Origin: a virus
Virus record (IMG/VR): IMGVR_UViG_3300013123_000049
Span: 1-20,584 of that record
Reading direction: 5' to 3' (one strand)
DNA length: 20,584 nucleotides
Below the pieces are notes generated by a model. It saw only the letters and a program-made list of their open reading frames with translations. It was not told where the DNA came from and searched no databases. Shown here piece by piece: positions 7,984 to 14,703 of this stretch. The first letter of the stretch is position 1; every line of letters starts with the position of its first letter. A program made the position numbers and the translations under genes.

Positions 7984-8745
7984 ATGAATATTATTAACAC
8001 GAATCAGATTGTTGACCCGAATGTTCAGCAACCATTTACAGGAAAGTCTTTGACGTTTTTACAAAATTCAACTAAAGAAATGCTGGATGCAATAGTTAGC
8101 GGAATGTTGGGTTATAAACCAAGCCCAACCGTGCCTGTGGCTCTTTATGGTGCTGTTGAGACAGCTTTAGGTGGAGGTGATTTCTCCTACTCGGAAGGAT
8201 ATATTTATTTTAATGGCGAAATTTATAAACTTGAATATGTCGCCTCGATACACATATTAACAGGCAAAGAGGTAACCATAACAACGACAGCCGACCCGAC
8301 AGCCGACCCTGTTGTGTTTTTCGATAACAGCACAAAAAACGTGCATGATGTTAGAAAACTTGTAATATCAGATGGCTGGGGAGGTGATTTTCAGTTTTCG
8401 AGTGTAATTTATTTGCAAAATATTGCCATTAAATCAAAATGTCTAAATATTGGGGTGTGGAATATGGACACTGCCGATAACAGTATTGTAGCACATGGGT
8501 TAAATTATTTAAAAATAAGAAATATTTCCGCAATAATATTTAACGATAGTTTGTCTTTTGCAACAGAATTAATTAGTTCAGATGATGGAGGTACAAGTGG
8601 TGACACAATGATATATTTTGACGCAACGTATATTCGTTTATACAGAAGAGTGGGAGGAATGTATGATTCGGTAGGTTACGCTAACACACCAACTATTGAC
8701 GGTGTGGTAACAAGAGGTTATATTAAAATAGATTATGTAATTTAA
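7984..8745 (+). CDS. Tail fibre or baseplate appendage protein
   Basis: The 253-residue product begins MNIINTNQIVDPNVQQPFTG, then KSLTFLQNSTKEMLDAIVSG. A beta-rich part follows with the segment YSEGYIYFNGEIYKLEYV (about 70-87). This start-plus-GYIyyNGEiY layout is one I associate with appendage proteins at the ends of baseplate operons in Bacteroidota phages. The C-terminal part (about 125-253) looks like a beta-sandwich. A perfect 12-bp tandem duplication (8286-8309) gives the TADPTADP linker. It is the last gene before a strong terminator. No enzymatic motif is seen; host attachment is inferred. Confidence 0.5.
   Translation: MNIINTNQIVDPNVQQPFTGKSLTFLQNSTKEMLDAIVSGMLGYKPSPTVPVALYGAVETALGGGDFSYSEGYIYFNGEIYKLEYVASIHILTGKEVTITTTADPTADPVVFFDNSTKNVHDVRKLVISDGWGGDFQFSSVIYLQNIAIKSKCLNIGVWNMDTADNSIVAHGLNYLKIRNISAIIFNDSLSFATELISSDDGGTSGDTMIYFDATYIRLYRRVGGMYDSVGYANTPTIDGVVTRGYIKIDYVI
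8286..8309 (+). repeat. 12-bp perfect tandem duplication
   Basis: GACAGCCGACCC occurs twice back to back inside the appendage gene. It encodes TADPTADP, a Pro-containing linker between the N-terminal and C-terminal parts. The unit length keeps the frame, so copy number could change linker length without breaking the gene. Confidence 0.9.
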
Positions 8746-8784
8746 AGTTTCTTTTGAGTTTTGTTTGTTTTCTCAAAGTGTTGT

Positions 8785-8812
8785 GGCTTCCAGAAATGGA
8801 AGCCCTTTTTTT
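8785..8812 (+). terminator. Intrinsic terminator closing the packaging/early baseplate operon
   Basis: GGCTTCC (8785-8791) and GGAAGCC (8798-8804) form a perfect 7-bp GC-rich stem with loop AGAAAT, followed by one C and seven T (8806-8812). It lies 39 bp after the appendage stop codon. The minus-strand side lacks a comparable T-run, so it works for + transcripts only. It overlaps the end of the convergent minus-strand gene by 2 bases. Confidence 0.88.
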
Positions 8813-9050
8813 ATTCATCTCTTAATTTATTCGGTCTCCGCTTTTCATTGGCTGTCATCTTTCTGTAATACTCAAGAAGTTCGTTTTGCTGATGTTGTGA
8901 GAGTTTTTTTTCAATCCATTCTTCAATAATTTCTTCGGTTAATTTACTTTTACTTTTGTGCTTTAAATAACAAAAAGCAATAGCGATTCTATATATTCTT
9001 GGTCGTAAATACACCTGAAATCGCCTCATCATAAACGGTTCAATTGGCAT
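8811..9050 (-). CDS. Small ribbon-helix-helix-like protein on the opposite strand
   Basis: The 79-residue product is the only convincing minus-strand gene. MRRFQVYLRPRIYRIAIAFC (residues 8-27) could be the DNA-binding strand and first helix. LTEEIIEEWIEKKLS (about 37-51) follows as a second helix after a KSKSK turn, matching the Arc/MetJ ribbon-helix-helix layout. A charged tail ends the protein. It could start at either end of the cluster MPIEPFMM; the outer ATG is given. A TATCTTTG box lies about 20 bp upstream. It converges with the terminator on one side and diverges from the capsid operon on the other, so a repressor or late-gene modulator is plausible. Length and fold are consistent, but the assignment is by pattern only. 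Confidence 0.55.
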   Translation of the reverse strand: MPIEPFMMRRFQVYLRPRIYRIAIAFCYLKHKSKSKLTEEIIEEWIEKKLSQHQQNELLEYYRKMTANEKRRPNKLRDE

Positions 9051-9069
9051 AATTCAAATTTTTAATTTC

Positions 9070-9077
9070 CAAAGATA
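9070..9077 (-). promoter_or_regulatory. Bacteroidota-type -7 promoter box for the minus-strand gene
   Basis: On the minus strand this reads TATCTTTG, a full match to the Bacteroidota -7 consensus TAnnTTTG. It stands 19 bases from the ATG at 9050, leaving a short leader. No convincing -33 TTG is seen at the expected distance, so the promoter may be weak or regulated. Confidence 0.5.
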
Positions 9078-9085
9078 ATATTTTT

Positions 9086-9136
9086 ATTAATAACTTACTA
9101 TTAACTTAAAATTAATCATTAACAAATTTTATTAAC
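9086..9136. promoter_or_regulatory. ATTAAC direct repeats in the divergent intergenic spacer
   Basis: The very AT-rich spacer between the minus-strand gene and the protease gene holds ATTAAC at 9100-9105, 9118-9123 and 9131-9136, with related ATTAATAAC at 9086-9094 and ATTAATC at 9111-9117. Ribbon-helix-helix proteins usually bind arrays of short repeats, so this could be the operator for the neighbouring gene. No TAnnTTTG box is visible on the + strand here, so the capsid promoter is not identified. In such AT-rich DNA chance repeats are possible. Confidence 0.3.
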
Positions 9137-9148
9137 TAACATTGCACC

Positions 9149-10327
9149 ATGTATTGCATTGACCAGAATAGTGATGAACCTATTTTAACGCTCTTTGACC
9201 AGATTGGACACGATGATGAACACCCTGAACAACCTTATGTTGACGGAAATGATTTTGCAAAAGAATTATTGTATCTCGACACATTAGGTAAAAAAAGAAT
9301 ACAAATTTATATTAACAGTGAGGGCGGTTCAGTAAAACAAGGATTCAGTATTATTTCAGCAATTCTCAACACAAAAACACCAATTGACACATTTGTTGTG
9401 GGAATAGCGTTTTCGATTGCCGGAATAATTTCACTGATGGGTCGTAAACGTGAGGCAATGGATTATGCGAGCCTAATGTTTCATAATCCTTATAATTCTG
9501 ATGGAAGCGAAGACAAGGGACTTGAGATTTTTCGCAAAAGTTTAATCACGGCAATTAGTTCTCGCACAGGATTGAATGAAAGTGAGGTTGAAAAAATAAT
9601 GAGTGAAACAACTTTCTACACAGCATCGGAAGCAGAGAAAAAAGGATTATTAACTGTTATACCAAGCGACAGCGTAAATAAACCAAGAAGTTTAAAAAAA
9701 GAAGATATTCAAAATTTTGCAAAAACAGTTTTAAATAAATTAATTGATAAACCTAAAAAAGAAAGTATGAAAGTAATAGCAAAAGCATTAAATCTTAACC
9801 CGGAAGCCAGCGAAGAAGCTATCCTTTCGGCTTTTAATGCAATTAAAAACAAGGCTGATGAACTTGAAGAAATAAAAAACAAGTTAGCTAAAGCCGAAGA
9901 AGAATGTACACATCTTCGTGATAAAATTGCAAAAATGGAAGAAGAAGGTAAGGCAAAAGAAAAACTCGAGGAAGAATGTAAAGCAAAAGCACAAGCCGAA
10001 GAAGCTAAAAATAAATTTTCAGCTGACGCAAAAGCAAAAATCGAAGAAGCCGGAAAAAGTCGGCGTCTTGATGTTAAAGCGATAGCCGGTTATGTAGCAC
10101 TTGCAAAAGATGAAACCAGCCTTAAAACAGTTATGGAAACTATTGAGGCTTTTCCGATTGTAATTAAAAGTCCTGAAATGAAGTTTCCAATGTCAAATAA
10201 ATTAATTGACAAATTTCCAATGATTGAGAGTGTTGGCACTGACAAACAAGGTAATCCTATTGCAGGGGACACCACTTCATTAATGAATGCAATAAATTCT
10301 TATAAATCTGAAAAAAATAATAAATAA
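9149..10327 (+). CDS. Head maturation protease (ClpP-like, S14/S49 type) fused to scaffold
   Basis: The 392-residue protein joins a protease to a scaffold. Residues 50-170 are ClpP-like: YINSEGGSVKQG (54-65), nucleophile S89 in GIAFSIAG, H112 in MFHNP, and TTFYTASEAEKKGL (154-167). A canonical catalytic Asp is not evident there; E153 or T154 stands near its place. Residues 207-310 are a charged coiled coil (KADELEEIKNKLAKAEEE...), typical of scaffolds removed during head maturation. The order protease/scaffold then capsid is that of Mu I/Z-T. An internal ATG at 9767 would give the scaffold alone. The ATG at 9149 is chosen because the N-terminal beta part of the fold follows it directly. Confidence 0.85.
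   Translation: MYCIDQNSDEPILTLFDQIGHDDEHPEQPYVDGNDFAKELLYLDTLGKKRIQIYINSEGGSVKQGFSIISAILNTKTPIDTFVVGIAFSIAGIISLMGRKREAMDYASLMFHNPYNSDGSEDKGLEIFRKSLITAISSRTGLNESEVEKIMSETTFYTASEAEKKGLLTVIPSDSVNKPRSLKKEDIQNFAKTVLNKLIDKPKKESMKVIAKALNLNPEASEEAILSAFNAIKNKADELEEIKNKLAKAEEECTHLRDKIAKMEEEGKAKEKLEEECKAKAQAEEAKNKFSADAKAKIEEAGKSRRLDVKAIAGYVALAKDETSLKTVMETIEAFPIVIKSPEMKFPMSNKLIDKFPMIESVGTDKQGNPIAGDTTSLMNAINSYKSEKNNK
9767..10327 (+). CDS. Possible separate scaffold from an internal start (Mu gpZ-like)
   Basis: An in-frame ATG (codon 207 of the protease gene) follows an A-rich stretch ending AAAAAAGAAAGT, like other starts in this window. It begins MKVIAKALNLNPEASEEAIL, a compact helix-type start that resembles the N-terminus of a stand-alone scaffold, and sits just after the protease domain. 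The product would be 186 residues of coiled coil plus a C-terminal tail that could bind capsid protein. In Mu, scaffold gpZ is made this way from inside gene I. Use of this start is inference. Confidence 0.45.
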   Translation: MKVIAKALNLNPEASEEAILSAFNAIKNKADELEEIKNKLAKAEEECTHLRDKIAKMEEEGKAKEKLEEECKAKAQAEEAKNKFSADAKAKIEEAGKSRRLDVKAIAGYVALAKDETSLKTVMETIEAFPIVIKSPEMKFPMSNKLIDKFPMIESVGTDKQGNPIAGDTTSLMNAINSYKSEKNNK

Positions 10328-10328
10328 A

Positions 10329-11570
10329 ATGAAAATTCCATCAATTTTTAAGTATGCAAAAGCATTGGGTCTAATGGTAGTACTTTCAATTGCTTTATCA
10401 TTTGTTTTTAATTTTGAAAACATCGTAAACCATGATACTACAACATTTTACACATGGATAGGTCGAACATTTGTTGCCTTATTAGTATTTAATTTAATTA
10501 TTGGTTTCGCCTTAAAGGGTGCGGGACTTGTTCCTAAAGGCTCATTAAAAAACGACTCTCTTGTAATTAGTGATACATCTTATGCTGGTACAGTAGCACC
10601 TTATTTTGTATTGCCGGCTTTATTTAGTTTTGACTCTGCCAATAAAAACGTTATCTACATAAAGGATGGTATTAAAAAGAAACATACCATTCCAACGATG
10701 GATTTTTCGGGACCACTGCAACCGAGGGTAGCGACACCTTCAAATTCTGGTGGAAATTTAACCATTTCCGCCCGTACTTTAACACCTAATGATGTTATGG
10801 CTTACCAAGAAATGAATCCAAGAAATTTCGAGGTACACTGGGATGCTGAAGATTTAAGCCAAACTCTTTTGGCTCGTCAACTTCCTCAAACAGTAGAAAA
10901 CTATATCATACTACTTTTATTGGGGCGTTCTTTTGAGCAATTTGAGGTTATGTTATGGCAAGGCTCGACACAGTATCAAAATAATGGCAACGTGCCTCAG
11001 TTTGATTTAAACGGAAATCCTAATCCTTATTATCAGATTCAATTTATGGATGGATTTATAAAAAGAATGATCGCCGATAGCTCGACATTTCAAGTTGCCA
11101 ATCCGGTTGTATTAACAAGTGCAAATATCGGCACAGCATTAAATGCAATTTATTCTTCAATAAGTATTAATAATAAGGCATTGCTTTCTTATTCAACTAA
11201 ATATGCTCGTCTTAAATTTTTAGTAAGCATTGAAACAGCTCGTATTTATGAAGAATATTTAACAACCCAACCTTACAAAAACAATGACACAACCGAAGCA
11301 GGATTGAACCGCTGGAAAGGATTCGATATTGTTGCATTAGCCGGTATGCCCGACAACACGATTGTCTGCACGGAAAGTATGAACACTCCCGAATCTAATT
11401 TATGGTTTGGTTTAAATAGCGTTTCTGATGAAAACTTTATGTTAGCTCGTTTATTTCCAAATTCTGAACTATTTTTCTTTAAAATGTTAATGAAGTTAGA
11501 CTGTAATTATGGAAGGTCAGAAAAAGTATTTATATACACCACGTTAACATCTTTAGATTTTATTCAATAA
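10329..11570 (+). CDS. Major capsid protein with two hydrophobic N-terminal segments
   Basis: The 413-residue product follows the protease/scaffold by one base and has the size of HK97-fold capsid proteins. The region after residue 120 supports this: a long helix (ETVENYIILLLLGRSFEQFE-like, preceded by QLPQ), a polymer loop region, NRWKGFDIVALAGMPDNTIV and a final LDCNYGRSEKVFIYTTL strand. The odd part is the N-terminus. Residues 12-29 and 43-62 are hydrophobic, membrane-type stretches separated by a polar link, and no alternative start follows until residue 118. The head protease could remove this part during maturation. The capsid call rests mainly on position, length and C-terminal pattern. 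Confidence 0.75.
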   Translation: MKIPSIFKYAKALGLMVVLSIALSFVFNFENIVNHDTTTFYTWIGRTFVALLVFNLIIGFALKGAGLVPKGSLKNDSLVISDTSYAGTVAPYFVLPALFSFDSANKNVIYIKDGIKKKHTIPTMDFSGPLQPRVATPSNSGGNLTISARTLTPNDVMAYQEMNPRNFEVHWDAEDLSQTLLARQLPQTVENYIILLLLGRSFEQFEVMLWQGSTQYQNNGNVPQFDLNGNPNPYYQIQFMDGFIKRMIADSSTFQVANPVVLTSANIGTALNAIYSSISINNKALLSYSTKYARLKFLVSIETARIYEEYLTTQPYKNNDTTEAGLNRWKGFDIVALAGMPDNTIVCTESMNTPESNLWFGLNSVSDENFMLARLFPNSELFFFKMLMKLDCNYGRSEKVFIYTTLTSLDFIQ

Positions 11571-11584
11571 TCAATAATCAATAA
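11564..11584 (+). repeat. TCAATAA heptamer, three perfect tandem copies
   Basis: TCAATAA is repeated three times, and the first copy contains the last codon and stop of the capsid gene (CAA TAA). The array fills the gap before the signal-peptide protein at 11589. Loss or gain of a unit would change only spacing and stop-codon number. Confidence 0.9.
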
Positions 11585-11588
11585 AAAT

Positions 11589-12032
11589 ATGAAAAAAATA
11601 ATTTTTCTTTTGTTAATAACAGCCATTACATTAAGCGTATCGGCTCAAAGATGGTCAAATGCTCCAGGTGATAATACTGGCAGGCAATTAACATTTGCTG
11701 ATAAAACCGTAACTATAACCGGACACGATTCAATTACGCCAGGTGCTTCATATACATATTATAATTTTAGCACTCTTACAAGTGCTGACACTATTTTAAT
11801 TCGTCAACATTCTGCAAAGAAATATGACAAAGTTATATTAAACTTTCTTTGTGATACATTAACTGCTGGGCGTGTTGTTACAATAGTAGCAGCCGGAACC
11901 GGCGGGTATAATAAAGCGTGGACAACATCGTCTGGAAATACAATGACAGTGAAAAAGAGTAAACACGCTCAATGGGTGTTTGAATTTAATGGCACTTATT
12001 GGGGTGAGGTATCAAGAGCGATTGAATATTAA
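11589..12032 (+). CDS. Small protein with Sec signal peptide, next to the capsid gene
   Basis: The 147-residue product begins MKKIIFLLLITAITLSVSAQ: two Lys, a hydrophobic core and a Bacteroidota-like cleavage site (SA|Q). There is no lipobox Cys. The mature part (about 127 residues) is beta-rich and ends HAQWVFEFNGTYWGEVSRAI, a form reminiscent of head decoration or fibre-tip beta-sandwiches. Its place directly after the capsid gene is where decoration proteins are usually found, but those do not normally carry export signals. It may be a virion protein exported for assembly, or a surface protein that alters the infected cell. I do not recognise a family. Confidence 0.55.
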   Translation: MKKIIFLLLITAITLSVSAQRWSNAPGDNTGRQLTFADKTVTITGHDSITPGASYTYYNFSTLTSADTILIRQHSAKKYDKVILNFLCDTLTAGRVVTIVAAGTGGYNKAWTTSSGNTMTVKKSKHAQWVFEFNGTYWGEVSRAIEY

Positions 12033-12078
12033 AAATTAACTCTATGAAAAAAGTATTATTATAATAAACAAATAAAAA

Positions 12079-12447
12079 ATGGATAATTATTTAATCGTAA
12101 GCAAAGACTTACAAGAAACAGTGGCAACGCACCCAAATATTAAAGAGATATATTATGATGCAAGTGGAAATCATTATTTTATGAAGTATCCTTATGTTTC
12201 TGATGATAAAACAAAAAAAGAATTAAATGGCGATTATGCTGTAATTCTTGAACAACACGTACAAAGTCGTAAAGACGGTAAGATATATCTTTTAAGGTCG
12301 CCAGTAAGAAACACAAAAATAGTTAAAACTATAAGTCGCGAAGACATTTTGAAAGCTAAAGCAACAACACTTTCGCTTTCGGGAACGTCTGGTCTTACCC
12401 CCGAAGAAATTGAAGCGGTAAATAAAATAAGAAACAGAAAAAACTAA
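12079..12447 (+). CDS. Unknown small protein in the head-tail region
   Basis: The 122-residue product has a mixed alpha/beta N-terminus (MDNYLIVSKDLQETVATHPN, then IKEIYYDASGNHYFMKYPYV), a segment KDGKIYLLRSPVRNTKIVKT, and a flexible Ser/Thr/Gly-rich link. It ends in a short helix, LTPEEIEAVNKIRNRKN. No signal peptide, membrane part or catalytic motif is seen. It lies between capsid and sheath genes, where phages keep connector or head-completion proteins, so a structural role is possible. The next gene starts 2 bases after its stop. Confidence 0.55.
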   Translation: MDNYLIVSKDLQETVATHPNIKEIYYDASGNHYFMKYPYVSDDKTKKELNGDYAVILEQHVQSRKDGKIYLLRSPVRNTKIVKTISREDILKAKATTLSLSGTSGLTPEEIEAVNKIRNRKN

Positions 12448-12449
12448 TA

Positions 12450-12653
12450 ATGGTTATTAAAAACAACATACAAGCTGCTCGTCATGCACATAAATATATG
12501 AAAGCTGATACATTAGTTGTCAGTTCCACAGGCGATATTCAGGTTAATGATAATGTTGTTGTAGCTTGTAAAACTTTTGAAAAGGAAGGTAAGACGTTTT
12601 TTATATTAAAGGGAGAACGTAAAAAATCAAAAAAAGATAACAATGGCATATAA
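12450..12653 (+). CDS. Unknown small basic protein overlapping the sheath gene
   Basis: The 67-residue product begins MVIKNNIQAARHAHKYMKAD and ends with a Lys-rich tail (GERKKSKKDNNGI). The middle, DTLVVSSTGDIQVNDNVVVACKTFEKEGKTFFIL, looks like a small beta-barrel. Its last 11 bases overlap the sheath gene start, suggesting coupled translation. I cannot assign a function. Confidence 0.5.
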   Translation: MVIKNNIQAARHAHKYMKADTLVVSSTGDIQVNDNVVVACKTFEKEGKTFFILKGERKKSKKDNNGI

Positions 12654-14256
12654 TCTCAACGACATTACTTTTAAACTTGGGCAAGGTGGAAATGGCACAA
12701 TTGCAAATGGAACTGATTTTATTTCGGGACTTTTGTTTTTCAATGACGCCCGGCCAGCATTAATGGGAGCTGATAATTTTTCAACTGGAAACGTTAAACA
12801 AATTTTTTCATTAACAGATGCAGAGGCATTAGGAATTGTTGACACTTATCCCGATGAAACAAAATCAACGGCAACTTTTGAGATAACTAATATTGGCACT
12901 GATGGTGAAACTATCGAGGCTGTTGTTACCGAATGGACTGGTGGAAATGGACAAGGGACTGTATCGCTCGGAATTTATACAAAAATAAGTGCTGACAATA
13001 CGCTCGTAATGGTAGCCACAGGTTTAGTTGCTGCTATTAATGCGGGAACAAATACACACGGTTATATCGCTTCTAATGTTGGCAGTACAAGTGCTATAGT
13101 AACCATTACAGCACGTGCCGGAATGGGCATTTATCTCAACTCCGGGACACCTTATTCAAAAGTTATTGTAACAATAGGTTCTGGCGCTCACATCGCTGCT
13201 ACTATCGTGCAAAATGTTATTGTTGGAGTGGCTTCACAATTAGCTGTTTATCATTATCATATTGACCGTTATTTTAAAGTAAAGCCTGACGGTTCACTTT
13301 ATATCGGAATATTTGATACTTCGGAAGCCGGCGACTTTAACGTAATTGATAATATTGTTACTTATAGCGAAGGTTCGATGGTTCAGCTTGGAATATGGGA
13401 TAGTACACAACCGTTCGATTTAACAATCCTAACTAAAATACAATCAAGAATTGACGGATTATCTGCACAACATAAATTATTAAGTGCTGTTGTTTACGCA
13501 GCCGACATCAAAGCATTAACCTCTCCTTTAGCAGATTTGGCTGGTGCAAATTATAACCTCGCTACACTTTCAAATAAAAATGTTAGTGCTATTATTGACA
13601 ATGATGGCAACGGTTTAGGACTTGATTTATTTTACGAACACGGAAAAAGTATTACTTCACTTGGAGCTTGTATAGGCTGTATTAGTGAAGCTGCAATTAG
13701 TGAAGATATTGGAAATCCAATTTCTCGTTTTAACCCGGACGACGGCAGCGAGTATGATACGTTAATGTTTGGAGATGGAACAATGTTTAATACGGTTTCA
13801 ACATCGCAATTAAATGCTTTAAATAACAATAGGTACATATTTCTTTCAAAAATTCCCAATACAACAGGAAGTTATTATTCAGACGACCACACTGCAATTG
13901 CTTACACAAATGATTACGCTTGGATTCATTCAAATAGAGTTATTGACCGCGTTGTAAAAGATTCATTTGTTGCACTTGTTCCAGTATTGAAAAGTCGTTT
14001 AAAATTAAATACTGACGGAACATTAACAGCTCAAACAATTGCCCACCTTATATCTATTGAAGGCGAGGTTATTAAACCGTTAATTGCTTCGGATGATTTA
14101 GCTGGCGATGCTGACAATTTTGATGCTTCAAAATGGGTGTTAGTAAGCCCGACACAAAAGCCAAATGTTACCAATAAATTAGTAATAGGTGTTAAACTCG
14201 CAGCTAATGGAATAGCTCACAGTATTGAAGTGCCAATCGGTTATGGAACAATTTAA
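12643..14256 (+). CDS. Contractile tail sheath protein (DUF2586-like)
   Basis: The 537-residue protein is the sheath that contracts around the tail tube. The C-terminal part shows the DUF2586-type series: FNPDDGSEYDTLMFGDGTMF (about 365-384), NRYIFLSKIPNTTGSYYSDD, HTAIAYTNDYAWIHSNRVID, then LIASDDLAGDADNFDASKW. Residues about 70-185 (FEITNIGTDGETIEAVVTEW ... GAHIAATIVQNVIVG) form an extra Gly/Thr-rich beta domain inserted into the N-terminal half. Such an insertion would decorate the sheath surface. It is followed at once by the tail tube gene, as expected. The presence of a sheath gives the myovirus call. The ATG inside the previous gene is the first plausible start. Confidence 0.82.
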   Translation: MAYNLNDITFKLGQGGNGTIANGTDFISGLLFFNDARPALMGADNFSTGNVKQIFSLTDAEALGIVDTYPDETKSTATFEITNIGTDGETIEAVVTEWTGGNGQGTVSLGIYTKISADNTLVMVATGLVAAINAGTNTHGYIASNVGSTSAIVTITARAGMGIYLNSGTPYSKVIVTIGSGAHIAATIVQNVIVGVASQLAVYHYHIDRYFKVKPDGSLYIGIFDTSEAGDFNVIDNIVTYSEGSMVQLGIWDSTQPFDLTILTKIQSRIDGLSAQHKLLSAVVYAADIKALTSPLADLAGANYNLATLSNKNVSAIIDNDGNGLGLDLFYEHGKSITSLGACIGCISEAAISEDIGNPISRFNPDDGSEYDTLMFGDGTMFNTVSTSQLNALNNNRYIFLSKIPNTTGSYYSDDHTAIAYTNDYAWIHSNRVIDRVVKDSFVALVPVLKSRLKLNTDGTLTAQTIAHLISIEGEVIKPLIASDDLAGDADNFDASKWVLVSPTQKPNVTNKLVIGVKLAANGIAHSIEVPIGYGTI

Positions 14257-14268
14257 AAAAATAAAACA

Positions 14269-14682
14269 ATGTCATTAATATTAAAAAACGGAGTTGTCGT
14301 TGGTAGTGCAAACGTTAGTGTTCTTATTGGTGGCGTTATCGTTACCGGCATAAAAGACATTGATATAAAAGTATCGCAAAAAAAAGAAAATATTATGGGT
14401 TTTCAAAAACAGCCCGTTGCGCGTGGACGTGGCGGTTATGAATACCCAGAAGGAACAATGACCATTCTTTTAGAGGAATGGAAATCTATTTGTCTCGCTT
14501 CACCTAACAGAGACCCATCGCAACTCGCAATGTTTCCAATTCCAATTGTTTACGACAATAATGTGTTGCTTTCTGAAACAATCGAAAATGTTGAGTTTAC
14601 AAGCGTGGGAAGGTCATATAAATCTGGCGATACTGCCTTATGGTTGACTGTAAACTTTATTTACGCAGGAATTACGCAATAA
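14269..14682 (+). CDS. Tail tube protein
   Basis: The 137-residue product is short and beta-rich, in the size range of tail tube proteins (about 115-170 residues) that stack as hexameric rings inside the sheath. It has repeated hydrophobic strands (SANVSVLIGGVIVTGIKDID, TMTILLEEW, ENVEFTSVG, LWLTVNFIYAG). It also has a loop, QPVARGRGGYEYPEG, typical of the exposed beta-hairpin of tube subunits. It sits between the sheath and chaperone genes, the normal place. The family assignment is from order and fold-like pattern, as no strict signature exists. Confidence 0.75.
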   Translation: MSLILKNGVVVGSANVSVLIGGVIVTGIKDIDIKVSQKKENIMGFQKQPVARGRGGYEYPEGTMTILLEEWKSICLASPNRDPSQLAMFPIPIVYDNNVLLSETIENVEFTSVGRSYKSGDTALWLTVNFIYAGITQ

Positions 14683-14703
14683 ACCAATAAAAAAACAAAC
14701 AAA

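Noticed and set aside
8746-8784. Second hairpin before the terminator
   Set aside because: The T-rich stretch after the appendage gene can form only weak pairings; the clear stem begins at 8785.
12627-12845. Minus-strand 72-residue ORF at the sheath start
   Set aside because: It is antisense to the sheath gene and has no family pattern.
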